Below the pieces are notes generated by a model. It did no database searches and was not told the origin of the DNA. It saw only the letters and a program-made list of their open reading frames with translations. From JBFKMV01 sp041629655 (GTDB lineage Bacteria > Acidobacteriota > Polarisedimenticolia > Polarisedimenticolales > Polarisedimenticolaceae), in the NCBI GenBank assembly GCA_041629655.1, contig JBFKMV010000091.1:1-18782 (forward strand): DNA of 18,782 nucleotides, read 5' to 3'. The position numbers and the translations under genes are program-made. Position 1 is the first letter of the stretch; every line of letters starts with the position of its first letter. Of this stretch, positions 1-7,793 are shown one piece after another.

Positions 1-1777
1 GCTCCTGGCGGGCCAGCTCGAGGGCCATCGAGAGCATGGTGCCGCAGTAGAAGGCCATCCAGGCGGTGCCGTCGGCCTGTTCGAGGCGGCCGCCGGAGGG
101 CAGCGGCTGGCTGCGGTCGAACACGCCGATGTTGTCCAGGCCCAGGAACCCGCCGGAGAAGAGGTTCTGGCCGTCGGCGTCCTTGCGGTTGACCCACCAG
201 GTGAAGTTCAGCAGCAGCTTCTGGAACGCGCTCTCCAGAAACACCCGGTCGCGGTGCCCCCGTGCGGCGGTGGTCTTGTACAGCCGCCAGCAGGCCCAGG
301 CGTGCACCGGCGGGTTGACGTCGCCCAGCGCGTACTCGTAGGCCGGGATCTGGCCGTTGGGGTGCATGTACCACTCGCGCAGGAACAACACCAGCTGGCG
401 CTTGGCGAACAACGGGTCGATGTGCGAGAAGGGCAACATGTGGAAGCCGAGGTCCCAGGCCGCGAACCACGGGTACTCCCACTTGTCCGGCATCGACAGC
501 ACGTCGCGGCTGTAGACGTGGCGCCAGGCGCGGTTGCGGCCGCGCAGCCGCTCGGCTGGCGGCGGCGGGTGCGCCGGGTCGCCGTCCAGCCAGTGTTCGA
601 CGATGTAGTGGTAGAACTGCTTGTTCCACAGCAGGGTGGCGTAGCCCTGCCGCGTGACGCGCCGCTCCTCGTCCGTCATCCCGGCGGGCTGACGCGCCGC
701 GTAGAACGCGTCGGTCTCCTCGATCCGGCGCGTCACGGTCCCCGCGAAGTCCTGGCCCAGCGGATCGGCCGGCGCCGCGTCCTCGGCGAACAGGCGCAGG
801 CGCAGCTCCACCGCGCCGCCCGCGGGGATCTCGACGACGTGATGCGCGGCCGCCTTGGTGCCGCGGCCGTCGGGGCGCAGCACGCCGCGCTTACCGTGCA
901 CGACGTGGTCGTGGAACGCGTCCTTGACGTGCGGCGTCGCGTTGGTTCCACCGAACAGGCGCTCGACGTTGGTTTCGTTGTCGGTGAACAGCCACTCCGG
1001 CGCGCGGCCTCGGGGACCGGGTCCGGCGACGAGCCGGAACCGGCCCAGCGAGGCGTGCTCGGCGGTCAGCGCCCCGTCCGCCTCGAGCCGGATCTCCGGT
1101 CGCGGCCAGTAGCCCTCGCCGCTGCGGCCCCAGGCCCAGGTGTTGCGGAACCACAGCGTCGGCAGGACGTGCAGCGTCGCGTCCTCCGGCGCCCGGTTGG
1201 AGAGCGTGATGCGGACCAGCAGGTCGTCCGGCGCGGCCTTGGCGTACTCGGCGACCACGTCCACGTGGCGCCCGTCGTCCAGCACGCCGGTGTCGCGCAG
1301 CTCGTACTCCGGATCGCCGTAGCCGCGGCGCGCGCTCTCCTCGTTCAGGCGCTCGTAGGGAAACTCGGCCAGCGGGTAACGGTAGAGCGCCTTGAGGTAG
1401 GACCCCGTCGGCGTGCCGTCGAGGTAGAAGTACTCCTCCTTGACGTCCTCGCCGTGGTTGCCCTCGGGTCCGGAGAGCCCGAACAGCCGTTCCTTGAGGA
1501 TCGGGTCGCGCCCGTTCCACAGCGCCAGCGCGAAACACAGCCGGCCCTGGCGGTCGCACAGGCCGAGCAGCCCGTCTTCGCCCCAGCGGTAGGCCCGGCT
1601 GCGCGCGTGCTCGTGGGTGAAGTAGCCCCAGGCGTCGCCGTCGGCCGAGTAGTCCTCGCGTACGGTGCCCCACTGCCGCTCGGCGAGGTACGGCCCCCAG
1701 CGTTTCCAGTTCCGCTCGCGCCGCGCGTCCTGCTCGAGCCGTTGCGCCTCGGCCCGGGCGACGTCGTTCCGTTTCAC
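1..1777 (-). CDS. GH63/MGH1-like glucosidase, N-terminal ~592 residues (runs off left edge)
   Basis: Leftward gene whose 3' end lies outside the window. My reading of the reverse strand begins V/M-KRNDVARAEAQRLEQDAR and continues with blocks typical of the large 'glucosidase' proteins (about 880 aa) of the MGH1-like/GH63 clan: ERQWGTVREDYS, HARSRAYRWGEDGL, ALWNGRDPILKERLFGL, GNHGEDVKEEYFYLDGTPT, then an (alpha/alpha)6-barrel part with WEYPWFAAWDLGFHMLPF (near 440-490) and NPPVHAW (near 300-320). The family hydrolyses alpha-glucosidic or mannosyl-glycerate type bonds; the substrate cannot be told here. No signal peptide is visible, so it is probably cytoplasmic. The GTG start shares GTGA with the hutI stop (4-bp overlap), which indicates translational coupling, although no sugar-pathway neighbour explains the pairing. 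Family call is firm, substrate unknown. Confidence 0.85.
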   Translation of the reverse strand, partial: MKRNDVARAEAQRLEQDARRERNWKRWGPYLAERQWGTVREDYSADGDAWGYFTHEHARSRAYRWGEDGLLGLCDRQGRLCFALALWNGRDPILKERLFGLSGPEGNHGEDVKEEYFYLDGTPTGSYLKALYRYPLAEFPYERLNEESARRGYGDPEYELRDTGVLDDGRHVDVVAEYAKAAPDDLLVRITLSNRAPEDATLHVLPTLWFRNTWAWGRSGEGYWPRPEIRLEADGALTAEHASLGRFRLVAGPGPRGRAPEWLFTDNETNVERLFGGTNATPHVKDAFHDHVVHGKRGVLRPDGRGTKAAAHHVVEIPAGGAVELRLRLFAEDAAPADPLGQDFAGTVTRRIEETDAFYAARQPAGMTDEERRVTRQGYATLLWNKQFYHYIVEHWLDGDPAHPPPPAERLRGRNRAWRHVYSRDVLSMPDKWEYPWFAAWDLGFHMLPFSHIDPLFAKRQLVLFLREWYMHPNGQIPAYEYALGDVNPPVHAWACWRLYKTTAARGHRDRVFLESAFQKLLLNFTWWVNRKDADGQNLFSGGFLGLDNIGVFDRSQPLPSGGRLEQADGTAWMAFYCGTMLSMALELARQE

Positions 1778-3036
1778 CGCGCCCCGGCGACGACGCGTCC
1801 CCCGGCCACCACGGCACGGATGCGCGGCACGCCGAAGCGGTAGACCAGGTGGTAGCGGTTGGGCACGTCGTGCACGACCAGGTCGGCGCGCTTGCCGACC
1901 TCGATCGAGCCCGTGCGGTCGGCGCGCCCGAGCGAATGCGCCGCGTTGAGCGTGGCCGCCGCGATCGCCTCGTCCACGGTCAAGCCGGCGGTCAGGCAGG
2001 CGAACCACAACGCGGCACCCATCGATTCGGTGGGGCACGAGCCGGGGTTGAAGTCGGTCGCCACGACGACGGGGACGCCGGCGTCGACCAGCTGGCGTCC
2101 CGGGGGGCGCCGCTCGCACATCAGGAAGAACGTCGCCGCGGGGAGCAGCACGCCGCAGGTCCCGGCGCGGGCCAGCGCCTCGATGCCGGCCGCGGAGGCG
2201 TACTCCAGGTGGTCGGCCGACGCCGCGCCCAGCTCCGCCGCCAGCGCCGCCGCGCCGTCGTCGGCAAGCTGGTCCGCGTGCACCCGCACGCCGAGGCCGC
2301 GCTCGCGGGCCGCCAGGAGCACGCGCCGTCCCTCGTCGAGCGTGAACGCGTGGGCGTCGACGAAGACGTCCGCGTACTCGGCGAGACCACGCTCGACGAC
2401 CTCCGGCAGCATCCGCTCGATCACCTCGCGCACGTAGCGTTCGCGCGATCCGCGGTGCTCGCGGGGCACGGTGTGCGCGCCCAGGAACGTCGGCACCACG
2501 TCCACGGGGTGCTCGCGCGAGGCGTCGCGGAGCGCCTCGAGCTGCTTCAGCTCGTCGGTCAGGGTCAGGCCGTAGCCGCTCTTGGCCTCGACGGTCGTCG
2601 TGCCGAGGGCCAGCATCGCGTCCAGGCGCGAGCGCACCCGCCGGCGCAACGACTCGGCGTCGGAGGCCCGCACCGCCTCGACCGTGGACAGGATCCCGCC
2701 GCCCCGGGCGGCGATCTCCTGGTACGTCGCGCCGCGCAGCCGTTCGTCGAACTCGGTCTCGCGCCAGCCCGCGAACGGCAGGTGGGTGTGCGCGTCGACG
2801 AAGCCGGGCAGCACGGTGCCGGCGGCGGCGTCGAGCTCGCGGCCGGCGTCGAGCAGCTTCACCCGCGCGCGGTACTCCGCCTCGGGGCCCACGAACACGA
2901 TCGACCCGTCGCGGCAGGCCACGGCGGCGTCGTGCACGACGGCCAACCGGCCGAGATCCCCGGCGACCCTGGCGCGACTTCCCTGGGGAGTGGCGAGCTC
3001 GGCGATCCCGACGATGCCGAGGTCGGCCCGGATCAT
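1774..3036 (-). CDS. hutI: Imidazolonepropionase (HutI)
   Basis: 420-residue amidohydrolase, normal length for the family. HutI hydrolyses 4-imidazolone-5-propanoate to N-formimino-L-glutamate, the third step of histidine degradation, in the cytoplasm. Seen in the sequence: the metal-binding HxH in DAHTHLPFAG (H83, H85), EAKSGYG (149-155), GAHTVP (H188), VHADQL (H253), DHLEYAS (H276) and ATDFNPGSCPTESM (D328), all family hallmarks in the right order. The ATG at 3036 is chosen because it forms an ATGA overlap with the upstream DivIVA-gene stop and gives the standard N-terminus; an open frame continues upstream but is only antisense/out-of-frame shadow. Odd point: no hutH, hutU or hutG/F lies in the window, and the gene sits between a DivIVA-domain gene and a glucosidase. 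Confidence 0.95.
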   Translation of the reverse strand: MIRADLGIVGIAELATPQGSRARVAGDLGRLAVVHDAAVACRDGSIVFVGPEAEYRARVKLLDAGRELDAAAGTVLPGFVDAHTHLPFAGWRETEFDERLRGATYQEIAARGGGILSTVEAVRASDAESLRRRVRSRLDAMLALGTTTVEAKSGYGLTLTDELKQLEALRDASREHPVDVVPTFLGAHTVPREHRGSRERYVREVIERMLPEVVERGLAEYADVFVDAHAFTLDEGRRVLLAARERGLGVRVHADQLADDGAAALAAELGAASADHLEYASAAGIEALARAGTCGVLLPAATFFLMCERRPPGRQLVDAGVPVVVATDFNPGSCPTESMGAALWFACLTAGLTVDEAIAAATLNAAHSLGRADRTGSIEVGKRADLVVHDVPNRYHLVYRFGVPRIRAVVAGGRVVAGAR

Positions 3037-3545
3037 CCGGCTTCGGTGCCCGCCCGGCGGCGCAGGAAGCGGATGTTGTCGCCGCGGCTGCGCTCGTCGC
3101 GCCGCAGGTCGATCATCGTCAGGTGCTCTTCGACCACGCTGCGGACGCGGTTTTCGAACATCTCGCGCTCGAGCCGCGCGCGGCTGATCTCGGACTCGAT
3201 CTCGGCCAGCGACTCCTGGGCGGTCTCGAGCAGCTTCTCGGCCTTCAGGCGCGCCTCGCGGATCATCAGCTCGGATTCGGCGGTGGTCTTCTGACGCAGG
3301 TCGTCGGACACCCGCTGGGCCGTGACCAGCGTGTCCTGGAGCGTACGCTCGCGGGTGCGGAACTCGTCGACCTCGTGCCTGAGGCGGCCCAGCTCCTCCT
3401 TGAGCTCGCCGTTGGCCAGGTTGAGACGGCCGATCTCCTCGCCGACCGACTTCAGGAACATCCGGACCTCCTCGGGATCGTACCCGCGCATGCGGGTCCG
3501 GAACTCCTGGTTCTCGACGTCCATGGCGGTCAATCGATCGCTCAT
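3033..3545 (-). CDS. DivIVA-domain coiled-coil protein
   Basis: 170 residues. The N-terminus carries the DivIVA/GpsB-type lipid-binding and dimerisation signature: MDVENQEFRTRMRGYDPEEV followed by RMFLKSVGEEIGRL (about residues 8-40). The rest is a charged heptad-rich coiled coil (about 40-150) ending in a basic tail. Family members bind curved membranes, often at poles or septa, and recruit division or cell-wall partners; the role in this lineage is inferred only. The ATG at 3545 is preceded at good spacing by AGGAGGG, a near-perfect Shine-Dalgarno; an earlier in-frame start at 3665 would add a proline/arginine-rich stretch that does not fit the domain and overlaps the promoter candidate. 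First gene of a coupled run with hutI and the glucosidase. Confidence 0.85.
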   Translation of the reverse strand: MSDRLTAMDVENQEFRTRMRGYDPEEVRMFLKSVGEEIGRLNLANGELKEELGRLRHEVDEFRTRERTLQDTLVTAQRVSDDLRQKTTAESELMIREARLKAEKLLETAQESLAEIESEISRARLEREMFENRVRSVVEEHLTMIDLRRDERSRGDNIRFLRRRAGTEAG

Positions 3546-3578
3546 CTCTGGCCCTCCTGGCTGCTCCGAGCGCGGGCA

Positions 3579-3607
3579 AACATAGGGCCCGCGGGGACGC
3601 CGCGCAA
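3579..3607 (-). promoter_or_regulatory. Candidate sigma-70-type promoter for divIVA-hutI-glucosidase
   Basis: On the reverse strand TTGCGC (3607-3602), a 17-nt spacer, then TATGTT (3584-3579). This would start transcription near 3572, about 27 nt before the DivIVA-gene ATG with its strong ribosome binding site. The -10 matches 4/6 of TATAAT and the -35 keeps the TTG. It is AT-richer than its surroundings. Prediction only. Confidence 0.4.
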
Positions 3608-3665
3608 GCGACAAACGGACGACGGGTCGGCGCATCTCGTTGACCCCGATCGGCTTATCCGTCAA

Positions 3666-3700
3666 TACGAAAACGTTCTCGACCCGTGCGTGTCGAAAAC
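3666..3700 (-). terminator. Candidate intrinsic terminator after the persulfide-dioxygenase gene
   Basis: In leftward RNA GUUUUCGAC and GUCGAGAAC (3700-3692 and 3683-3675) form a 9-bp stem (one G-U pair) around an 8-nt loop, followed directly by GUUUU. The same DNA read rightward has a C-A mismatch and no U-run, so the hairpin fits the leftward strand better. It lies 68-100 nt downstream of the 3768 stop. The 222-bp gap 3546-3767 otherwise shows only the promoter above and a short palindrome near 3640-3665 (TTGAC...GTCAA around CCGATCGG). Confidence 0.45.
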
Positions 3701-3767
3701 CGGGGGAAAGTCTAATCGAGACGGGCGCCCCTGCCTACCGCCACAATGTCGTGGCATTCGAGAGCGT

Positions 3768-5177
3768 TCAGTCGCGGACCACCGGCAGGTTGCCGCGGCT
3801 CCAGCCGTCCATGCCGTCGATCACGTTGACCACGCCCTCGAAGCCGTGGCGGGCCAGCACGCTCGCGGCGATCGTGGAGCGGTAGCCGCTGGCGCAGATC
3901 ACGTACAGCGGACCGCCGTCGCGCGGAAGCTCGTCGAGACGATCCTCCAGCAGTCCCGCGTGCACGTGGAGCGCGCCCGCGATGTGCCCCGCCTGCCACT
4001 CGCCGTCCGACCGGACGTCGAGCACGCGGCCGTTGTCGCCGCCGACCAGACGCTGCTGCAGCTCGTAGGCGTTGACCTGGCGCAGCTCGGCCAGCGGGTA
4101 TCCGGCCGCGCGCCAGGCGTCGATGCCCCCGGCCAGCCAGCCGGCCAGCCCGTCCAGCCCGACACGCAACAGCGACTGCCGGGCGGCGCGAGCGGTTTCG
4201 GGATCGGGCGCGACGACCAGCAGCGGCGTCTCGTAGGGCAGCGTCCAGGCGGCCCATTGCGACAGCAGCCGGCCGCCGCCGATGCCGAACGAGCCCGGGA
4301 TGTGCCCGGCCCCGAACTCGCGCACGCCGCGAACGTCGAACACCGCGTGTCCCGATCCGGCGAGGCGGTGGAACTCCTCGGCCTCGATCGGCCGCAACCG
4401 GGGGAGCTTCGACGTGGGCGCGGGACCCGCCGAGTTGAGCTGCTTCATCCGGCGGTAGTAGTCGGGAAACGGCGGCACGTTGCCCAGGATCTGCTCGATG
4501 AAGCGCTCGCGCCCGAGCCCGGACTCGAGGTACGGGTTGGCCAGGCGCTCGAAGCCCAGCGTGGACTGCGGGCGCCCGCCCATCCCCGACCCGCACATCG
4601 AGCCGGCGCCGTGCCCGGGGTGGATCTCGAGGCCATCGGGCAGCCCGGGCAGCTTTTGCTGCACGCTGTCGTAGAGCCGCCCGGCCAGCGCGAGCTTGGC
4701 CTCCTCGCCCAGCAGGTCGGGACGCCCGAGCGAGCCGACGAACAGGAAGTCCCCGCTGAGCATCAGCATCGGCGTCTCGCGCGAGCGCGCGCCGTCGTAG
4801 ACCAGGTACGACAGGTGCTCGGGGGTGTGTCCCGGTGTGTGGAGCGCCTCGATCCGCACCGCGCCCAGCTCGAACGCGTCGCCGTCGGTCAGCGGTGTGT
4901 GCGGGAAGGCCACCTCGTACAGCTCGCCCTCGTCGTACGCCGACAGCTTGAGCTCGGCGCCGGTGCGCTCGGCCAGCTCGCGCGCGCCGGAGGCGAAGTC
5001 GGCGTGGATGTGCGTCTCCAGTACGTGCGCGATGCGCAGGCCGCGCGCCTCGGCGAACGCGAGGTAGGCATCGACGGTGCGGCGGGGGTCGACGATCGCC
5101 ACCGCGCCCGTGCCGTCGCAGCCGACCGCGTAGGAGTACTGGGACAGCCCCTCGTCCTCGAAGCGCTGGAAGATCAT
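3768..5177 (-). CDS. Persulfide dioxygenase (ETHE1-type MBL fold) with two rhodanese domains, CstB-like
   Basis: 469 residues in three parts. Residues 1-250 are an ETHE1-type metallo-beta-lactamase fold: THIHADF (H56, H58, D60), TPGHTPEH (H117), SGDFLFVGSLGRPDL (D143) and HPGHGAGSMCG (H186). By homology to ETHE1, H56, H117 and D143 bind iron. Residues 263-365 are a rhodanese fold whose active-site position reads VVAPDPETA with no cysteine. Residues 366-469 are a second rhodanese with an intact loop CASGYRS (C428). This is the architecture of Staphylococcus CstB, which oxidises persulfide sulfur to thiosulfate, so a cytoplasmic role in sulfide or persulfide detoxification is likely. The ATG shares ATGA with the stop of the upstream coiled-coil gene. 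No CstR-like repressor or sulfide:quinone oxidoreductase lies nearby. Confidence 0.9.
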   Translation of the reverse strand: MIFQRFEDEGLSQYSYAVGCDGTGAVAIVDPRRTVDAYLAFAEARGLRIAHVLETHIHADFASGARELAERTGAELKLSAYDEGELYEVAFPHTPLTDGDAFELGAVRIEALHTPGHTPEHLSYLVYDGARSRETPMLMLSGDFLFVGSLGRPDLLGEEAKLALAGRLYDSVQQKLPGLPDGLEIHPGHGAGSMCGSGMGGRPQSTLGFERLANPYLESGLGRERFIEQILGNVPPFPDYYRRMKQLNSAGPAPTSKLPRLRPIEAEEFHRLAGSGHAVFDVRGVREFGAGHIPGSFGIGGGRLLSQWAAWTLPYETPLLVVAPDPETARAARQSLLRVGLDGLAGWLAGGIDAWRAAGYPLAELRQVNAYELQQRLVGGDNGRVLDVRSDGEWQAGHIAGALHVHAGLLEDRLDELPRDGGPLYVICASGYRSTIAASVLARHGFEGVVNVIDGMDGWSRGNLPVVRD

Positions 5178-5731
5178 GGTCCGCTTCGCTCCAGCTGTTC
5201 CAGCAGGTCGGCCAGCAGCTCGTCCAGCACCACGATGTCCTCGCGGTTCTCGGCCAGCTCGTCCTCGGCGGCGCGCAGCCGGCGCCGCGCCTCGTCCAGC
5301 CGCTCGTGCTGGACCTTGAGCATCAGCTCGAGCTCGTTCCGCATCCGCTGCGCGTCGCTCTCGCCGAGCCCGGTGCCCTCGCGCAGCTCCTCCCGCCGCT
5401 GCTGCTCGAACTGCTCGCCCATCGTCTCGAGCTGCCGGATCTCGGATTCCGCGCTCTCGACGTCGGACTCCAGGCTGCGCACGCGGCGCTGCATCGGCTC
5501 GATGCGGCGGTCGCGCAGCTCGATCCGCTTGATCAGCAAATCGACGCGCTGATGCTGGATCAGCCGCTCCAACAGACCCGCCAGCCGGTCGACCGAACGG
5601 TTGAGATCGGCCAGCTCGTCGACCAGCGGCGCCGGGTCGGCGGCGGGCGGCGGCGGCGGCGCCACCGCCGCGGTGAGCAGCGCGGCCGGCAGCAGCACGA
5701 ATGCGGCGGCGGCGCGGGGTCCTTTGCGCAT
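5174..5731 (-). CDS. Exported coiled-coil protein of unknown function
   Basis: 185 residues. From the ATG at 5731 the protein starts MRKGPRAAAAFVLLPAALLT and continues AAVA before a proline run, a good Sec signal peptide (charged n-region, hydrophobic core, AVA cleavage site at about 24). No cysteine follows, so it is not a lipoprotein. Residues 35-183 are almost entirely charged heptads with a break near GTGLGES (about 120). GGAGAGGAG precedes this ATG at good spacing. An alternative ATG at 5764 adds 11 residues and has a poorly spaced GGAG. I do not recognise a family. It probably acts in the periplasm or cell envelope. The stop overlaps the start of the persulfide-dioxygenase gene, so the two are co-translated although the partner looks cytoplasmic. 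Confidence 0.7.
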   Translation of the reverse strand: MRKGPRAAAAFVLLPAALLTAAVAPPPPPAADPAPLVDELADLNRSVDRLAGLLERLIQHQRVDLLIKRIELRDRRIEPMQRRVRSLESDVESAESEIRQLETMGEQFEQQRREELREGTGLGESDAQRMRNELELMLKVQHERLDEARRRLRAAEDELAENREDIVVLDELLADLLEQLERSGP

Positions 5732-5783
5732 GGGCCGTCTCCTCTCCAACGGTGCCGGGACCATTATCTCCGGTCTCGGCGGT

Positions 5784-6473
5784 TCAGGCCTGCGGGCGCT
5801 CGCCGAAGATCGCCCGGCCGACGCGCACCAGCGTCGCCCCCTCCTCGATCGCCACCGGAAAATCGTCCGTCATGCCCATCGACAGCTCGGGGAACCGGCG
5901 GCCGAGGCGCCGCTCCGCGGCGTCGCGCAGCTCGCGCAACCGGGCGAAGTGCGGGCGGTTGTGCTCGGCCCGCTCCACCGGGGGCGGGATCGCCATCAGG
6001 CCCCGCAGCTCGAGGTTCGCGTGCTCGAGGACCGCGTCGAGCAGCGGGTCCAGGCCCTCCACCGGAACGCCGTGCTTGGTCGGCTCGTCGGCCACGTTGA
6101 CCTGCACCAGCACCGCTTGCACGACCCCCGCCGCCCGGGCGCGGCGGTCCAGCTCTGCGGCCAGCGCGGCACCGTCCAGGGAGTGGATCAGCTCGAACCG
6201 GCCGGCGGCGTGGCGGGCCTTGTTGCGCTGGAGGTGGCCGACCAGATGCCAGCGCGCCCGCGCGTCCACGCGCTCGATCTTGTCCAGCGCCTCCTGGACG
6301 CGGTTCTCGCCGAACACCCGCTGACCGGCGGCGACTGCCTCGGCGACCCGTTCCGGCGGCAGGGTCTTGCTGACCGCGACCAGCGTCACGGAAGCGGGAT
6401 CGCGACCGGCCCGCGTGCACGCCGCTCCGATCTCGTCCCGGACCCCGGCCAGCAGCTCGGCGACCCGGGACAA
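5784..6473 (-). CDS. yggS: YggS/PLPBP-family pyridoxal phosphate homeostasis protein
   Basis: 229 residues, normal length. The PLP-binding lysine is K36 in VAVSKT, the same number as in E. coli YggS, which supports the unusual TTG start at 6473. Other family blocks: FGENRVQEALDKI, WHLVGHLQRNK, LIHSLD, VLVQVNVADEPTKHGV, GLMAIPP and SMGMTDDFPVAIEEGATLVRVG. The protein is a single-domain TIM barrel that binds PLP without known catalysis and buffers PLP and amino/keto-acid pools. Only one base separates the RNase-H stop from the TTG start, so translation is probably coupled. No ATG or GTG lies at a better position, and the Shine-Dalgarno is weak, as expected for a reinitiating gene. Confidence 0.95.
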   Translation of the reverse strand: MSRVAELLAGVRDEIGAACTRAGRDPASVTLVAVSKTLPPERVAEAVAAGQRVFGENRVQEALDKIERVDARARWHLVGHLQRNKARHAAGRFELIHSLDGAALAAELDRRARAAGVVQAVLVQVNVADEPTKHGVPVEGLDPLLDAVLEHANLELRGLMAIPPPVERAEHNRPHFARLRELRDAAERRLGRRFPELSMGMTDDFPVAIEEGATLVRVGRAIFGERPQA

Positions 6474-6474
6474 C

Positions 6475-6924
6475 TCAACCCCCGGCGGCGGGCTCGACGG
6501 TGATGCGCTCCCCCGCGGCCACCTCGCGGTCGAGCGCGGTGTTGACCAGGCGGTCGGCGTGCTTGTTGTTGCGTCGCTCGACGTGGCTGATGCGAAAACT
6601 GCGAAAGCCCTCGATCAGTCGCATCGCCTCGGCCCACAGCGGCTTGAGGGCGGGATGCTTGACGCGGTAGACGCCGGTGACCTGGCGCACGATCAGCTCG
6701 GAATCGGCCAGGATCTCCACGTCCTCGGCGCCGCGGCGCTCGGCGAGCCGCAGCGCCTCCAGCAGGCCGTGGTACTCGGCCACGTTGTTGGTGGCCTTGC
6801 CCAGCGCGCCGGCGAACCCCTCGACGCAGGTGCCCTCGGCGTCGAGGACCGCGACTCCCCAGGCCGCGGGACCCGGGTTGCCGCGCGCTCCACCGTCGAT
6901 CGCGGCTTTGAAGCGCGCTTCCAT
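6475..6924 (-). CDS. Ribonuclease HI family protein
   Basis: 149 residues, the compact RNase HI fold. All four acidic metal ligands are present: D10 in AAIDGGARGNPGPAAWG, E50 in TNNVAEYHGLLEAL, D74 in ILADSELIVRQ and D124 in RNNKHADRLVN. The sequence resembles the reverse-transcriptase-like/RNase HI proteins found next to zinc-ribbon proteins in many bacteria more than the classical E. coli RnhA (it lacks the basic protrusion). It would cleave RNA in RNA:DNA hybrids in the cytoplasm. The ATG at 6924 lies 6 bp after the stop of the zinc-ribbon gene and 1 bp separates its stop from yggS, so the three genes are one transcription unit. Confidence 0.92.
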   Translation of the reverse strand: MEARFKAAIDGGARGNPGPAAWGVAVLDAEGTCVEGFAGALGKATNNVAEYHGLLEALRLAERRGAEDVEILADSELIVRQVTGVYRVKHPALKPLWAEAMRLIEGFRSFRISHVERRNNKHADRLVNTALDREVAAGERITVEPAAGG

Positions 6925-6930
6925 CCGGGG

Positions 6931-7719
6931 TCAGGCCGAAGAGGCGTCGGTGGCGGCCCCGGTGTCGGCGGGAGCGGCGGGGGCGGCGTTGTCCGCGGCG
7001 GGCGGCTGCACCGGCCCGTGGTAGAGCATGCGCTTGCAGTTGCTGCAGTAGTGGATCGCGGTGCCCAGCCGCACCTCCTGGAACGCCTGCGGCCGGATGC
7101 GCACGTAGCACGACTGGCAGGTGCCGTCTTCGGCGCGACTCATGAAGTATCCCTGGCGCTGCTCTTCGAGCCGGGTCACCGAGGCCACGAGGGCGGCGGG
7201 CAGCTCGGCCTCGATCCCGGCCCGCTCGGCGCCGAAGGTCTCGATCGTCTCGTGCGACGCGGCGACGCTCGCCTCGACCTCGGCCCGCTCCCGTTCCACG
7301 AGCTTTCGTTCTTCCTCGATGTGCGCCGCGTGCTTTTCGATCTCGCCCTTGAGCTGCTCTAGCTCTTCCATGTTCTTGAGGATCGCGTCCTCGTGCTCGT
7401 TGATGCTCGACTTGACCTGGTCGATCTCCTTGAGCATCGCCGCGTACTCACGCTGGTTGGTGACCTGCATCAGGTCTTCCATGAACTTCTTGCGACTGGC
7501 GTCGAGCTCGGTCAGCTCGGCGTTGCGGGTCTTGGTATCGGCGTCGAGCTCGTCGTGACGGTCCTTGACGGCGACGTATTCGGCGTTGCGCTCGCGGAAG
7601 CGGCCCTCGATCTCTTCGATCCGGCCGGGTGCGCCGTCGATCGTCGCCTGCGCCGCCCGGATGCCGAGGGCCAGCTCCTGGATCCGCGCCAGGCGGGTCA
7701 ACTGGTCCTTGGGCTCCAT
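6931..7719 (-). CDS. C4-type zinc-ribbon, coiled-coil protein
   Basis: 262 residues from the ATG at 7719 (GAGGG upstream); a longer frame to 7797 lacks a sensible N-terminus and would cover the hairpin at 7769-7793. Residues 1-190 are a long helical hairpin of charged heptads (LMQVTNQREYAAMLKEID is characteristic of the family). The zinc ribbon has C201-x2-C204 and C225-x2-C228 (CQSC, CSNC), followed by an Ala/Pro/Asp-rich tail (240-262). The family is widespread and usually sits next to RNase HI-type or Nif3-type genes; a nucleic-acid role is suspected but not established. It heads the zinc-ribbon/RNase HI/YggS set here. Confidence 0.9.
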   Translation of the reverse strand: MEPKDQLTRLARIQELALGIRAAQATIDGAPGRIEEIEGRFRERNAEYVAVKDRHDELDADTKTRNAELTELDASRKKFMEDLMQVTNQREYAAMLKEIDQVKSSINEHEDAILKNMEELEQLKGEIEKHAAHIEEERKLVERERAEVEASVAASHETIETFGAERAGIEAELPAALVASVTRLEEQRQGYFMSRAEDGTCQSCYVRIRPQAFQEVRLGTAIHYCSNCKRMLYHGPVQPPAADNAAPAAPADTGAATDASSA

Positions 7720-7763
7720 CGTCCATCCCTCATGCCCGGAAGCCCGTGAACGGCCCCCAGATA

Positions 7764-7793
7764 CGGAAAGGGCGCTCGGTGTTCGAGCGCCCT
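7764..7793 (-). terminator. Strong hairpin, likely intrinsic terminator
   Basis: AGGGCGCTCG (7769-7778) and CGAGCGCCCT (7784-7793) form a perfect 10-bp stem with a 5-nt loop. In leftward RNA it ends in UUUCC, a short U-run, so termination may be partial or need help. It ends either the candidate RNA alone or also read-through from the SpmAB gene. Confidence 0.6.

Noticed and set aside
1849..3294. Rightward open frame (481 codons) opposite hutI
   Set aside because: Antisense to a gene with all imidazolonepropionase metal ligands in place.
3033..3665. Longer 210-residue version of the DivIVA-domain protein
   Set aside because: The extra 40 residues are Arg/Pro-rich, cover the promoter candidate and lack a good ribosome binding site, while the ATG at 3545 has a near-perfect one and begins the domain properly.
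3123..5552. Long rightward open frame (809 codons) across divIVA, the gap and the persulfide-dioxygenase gene
   Set aside because: It spans several real leftward genes and the intergenic gap and shows no domain or motif; its composition is typical of antisense frames in GC-rich DNA.
5732..5764. Upstream ATG at 5764 for the exported coiled-coil protein
   Set aside because: It puts a Pro/Arg-rich stretch before the signal peptide and its GGAG is too close to the ATG; the ATG at 5731 gives a normal signal peptide and better spacing.
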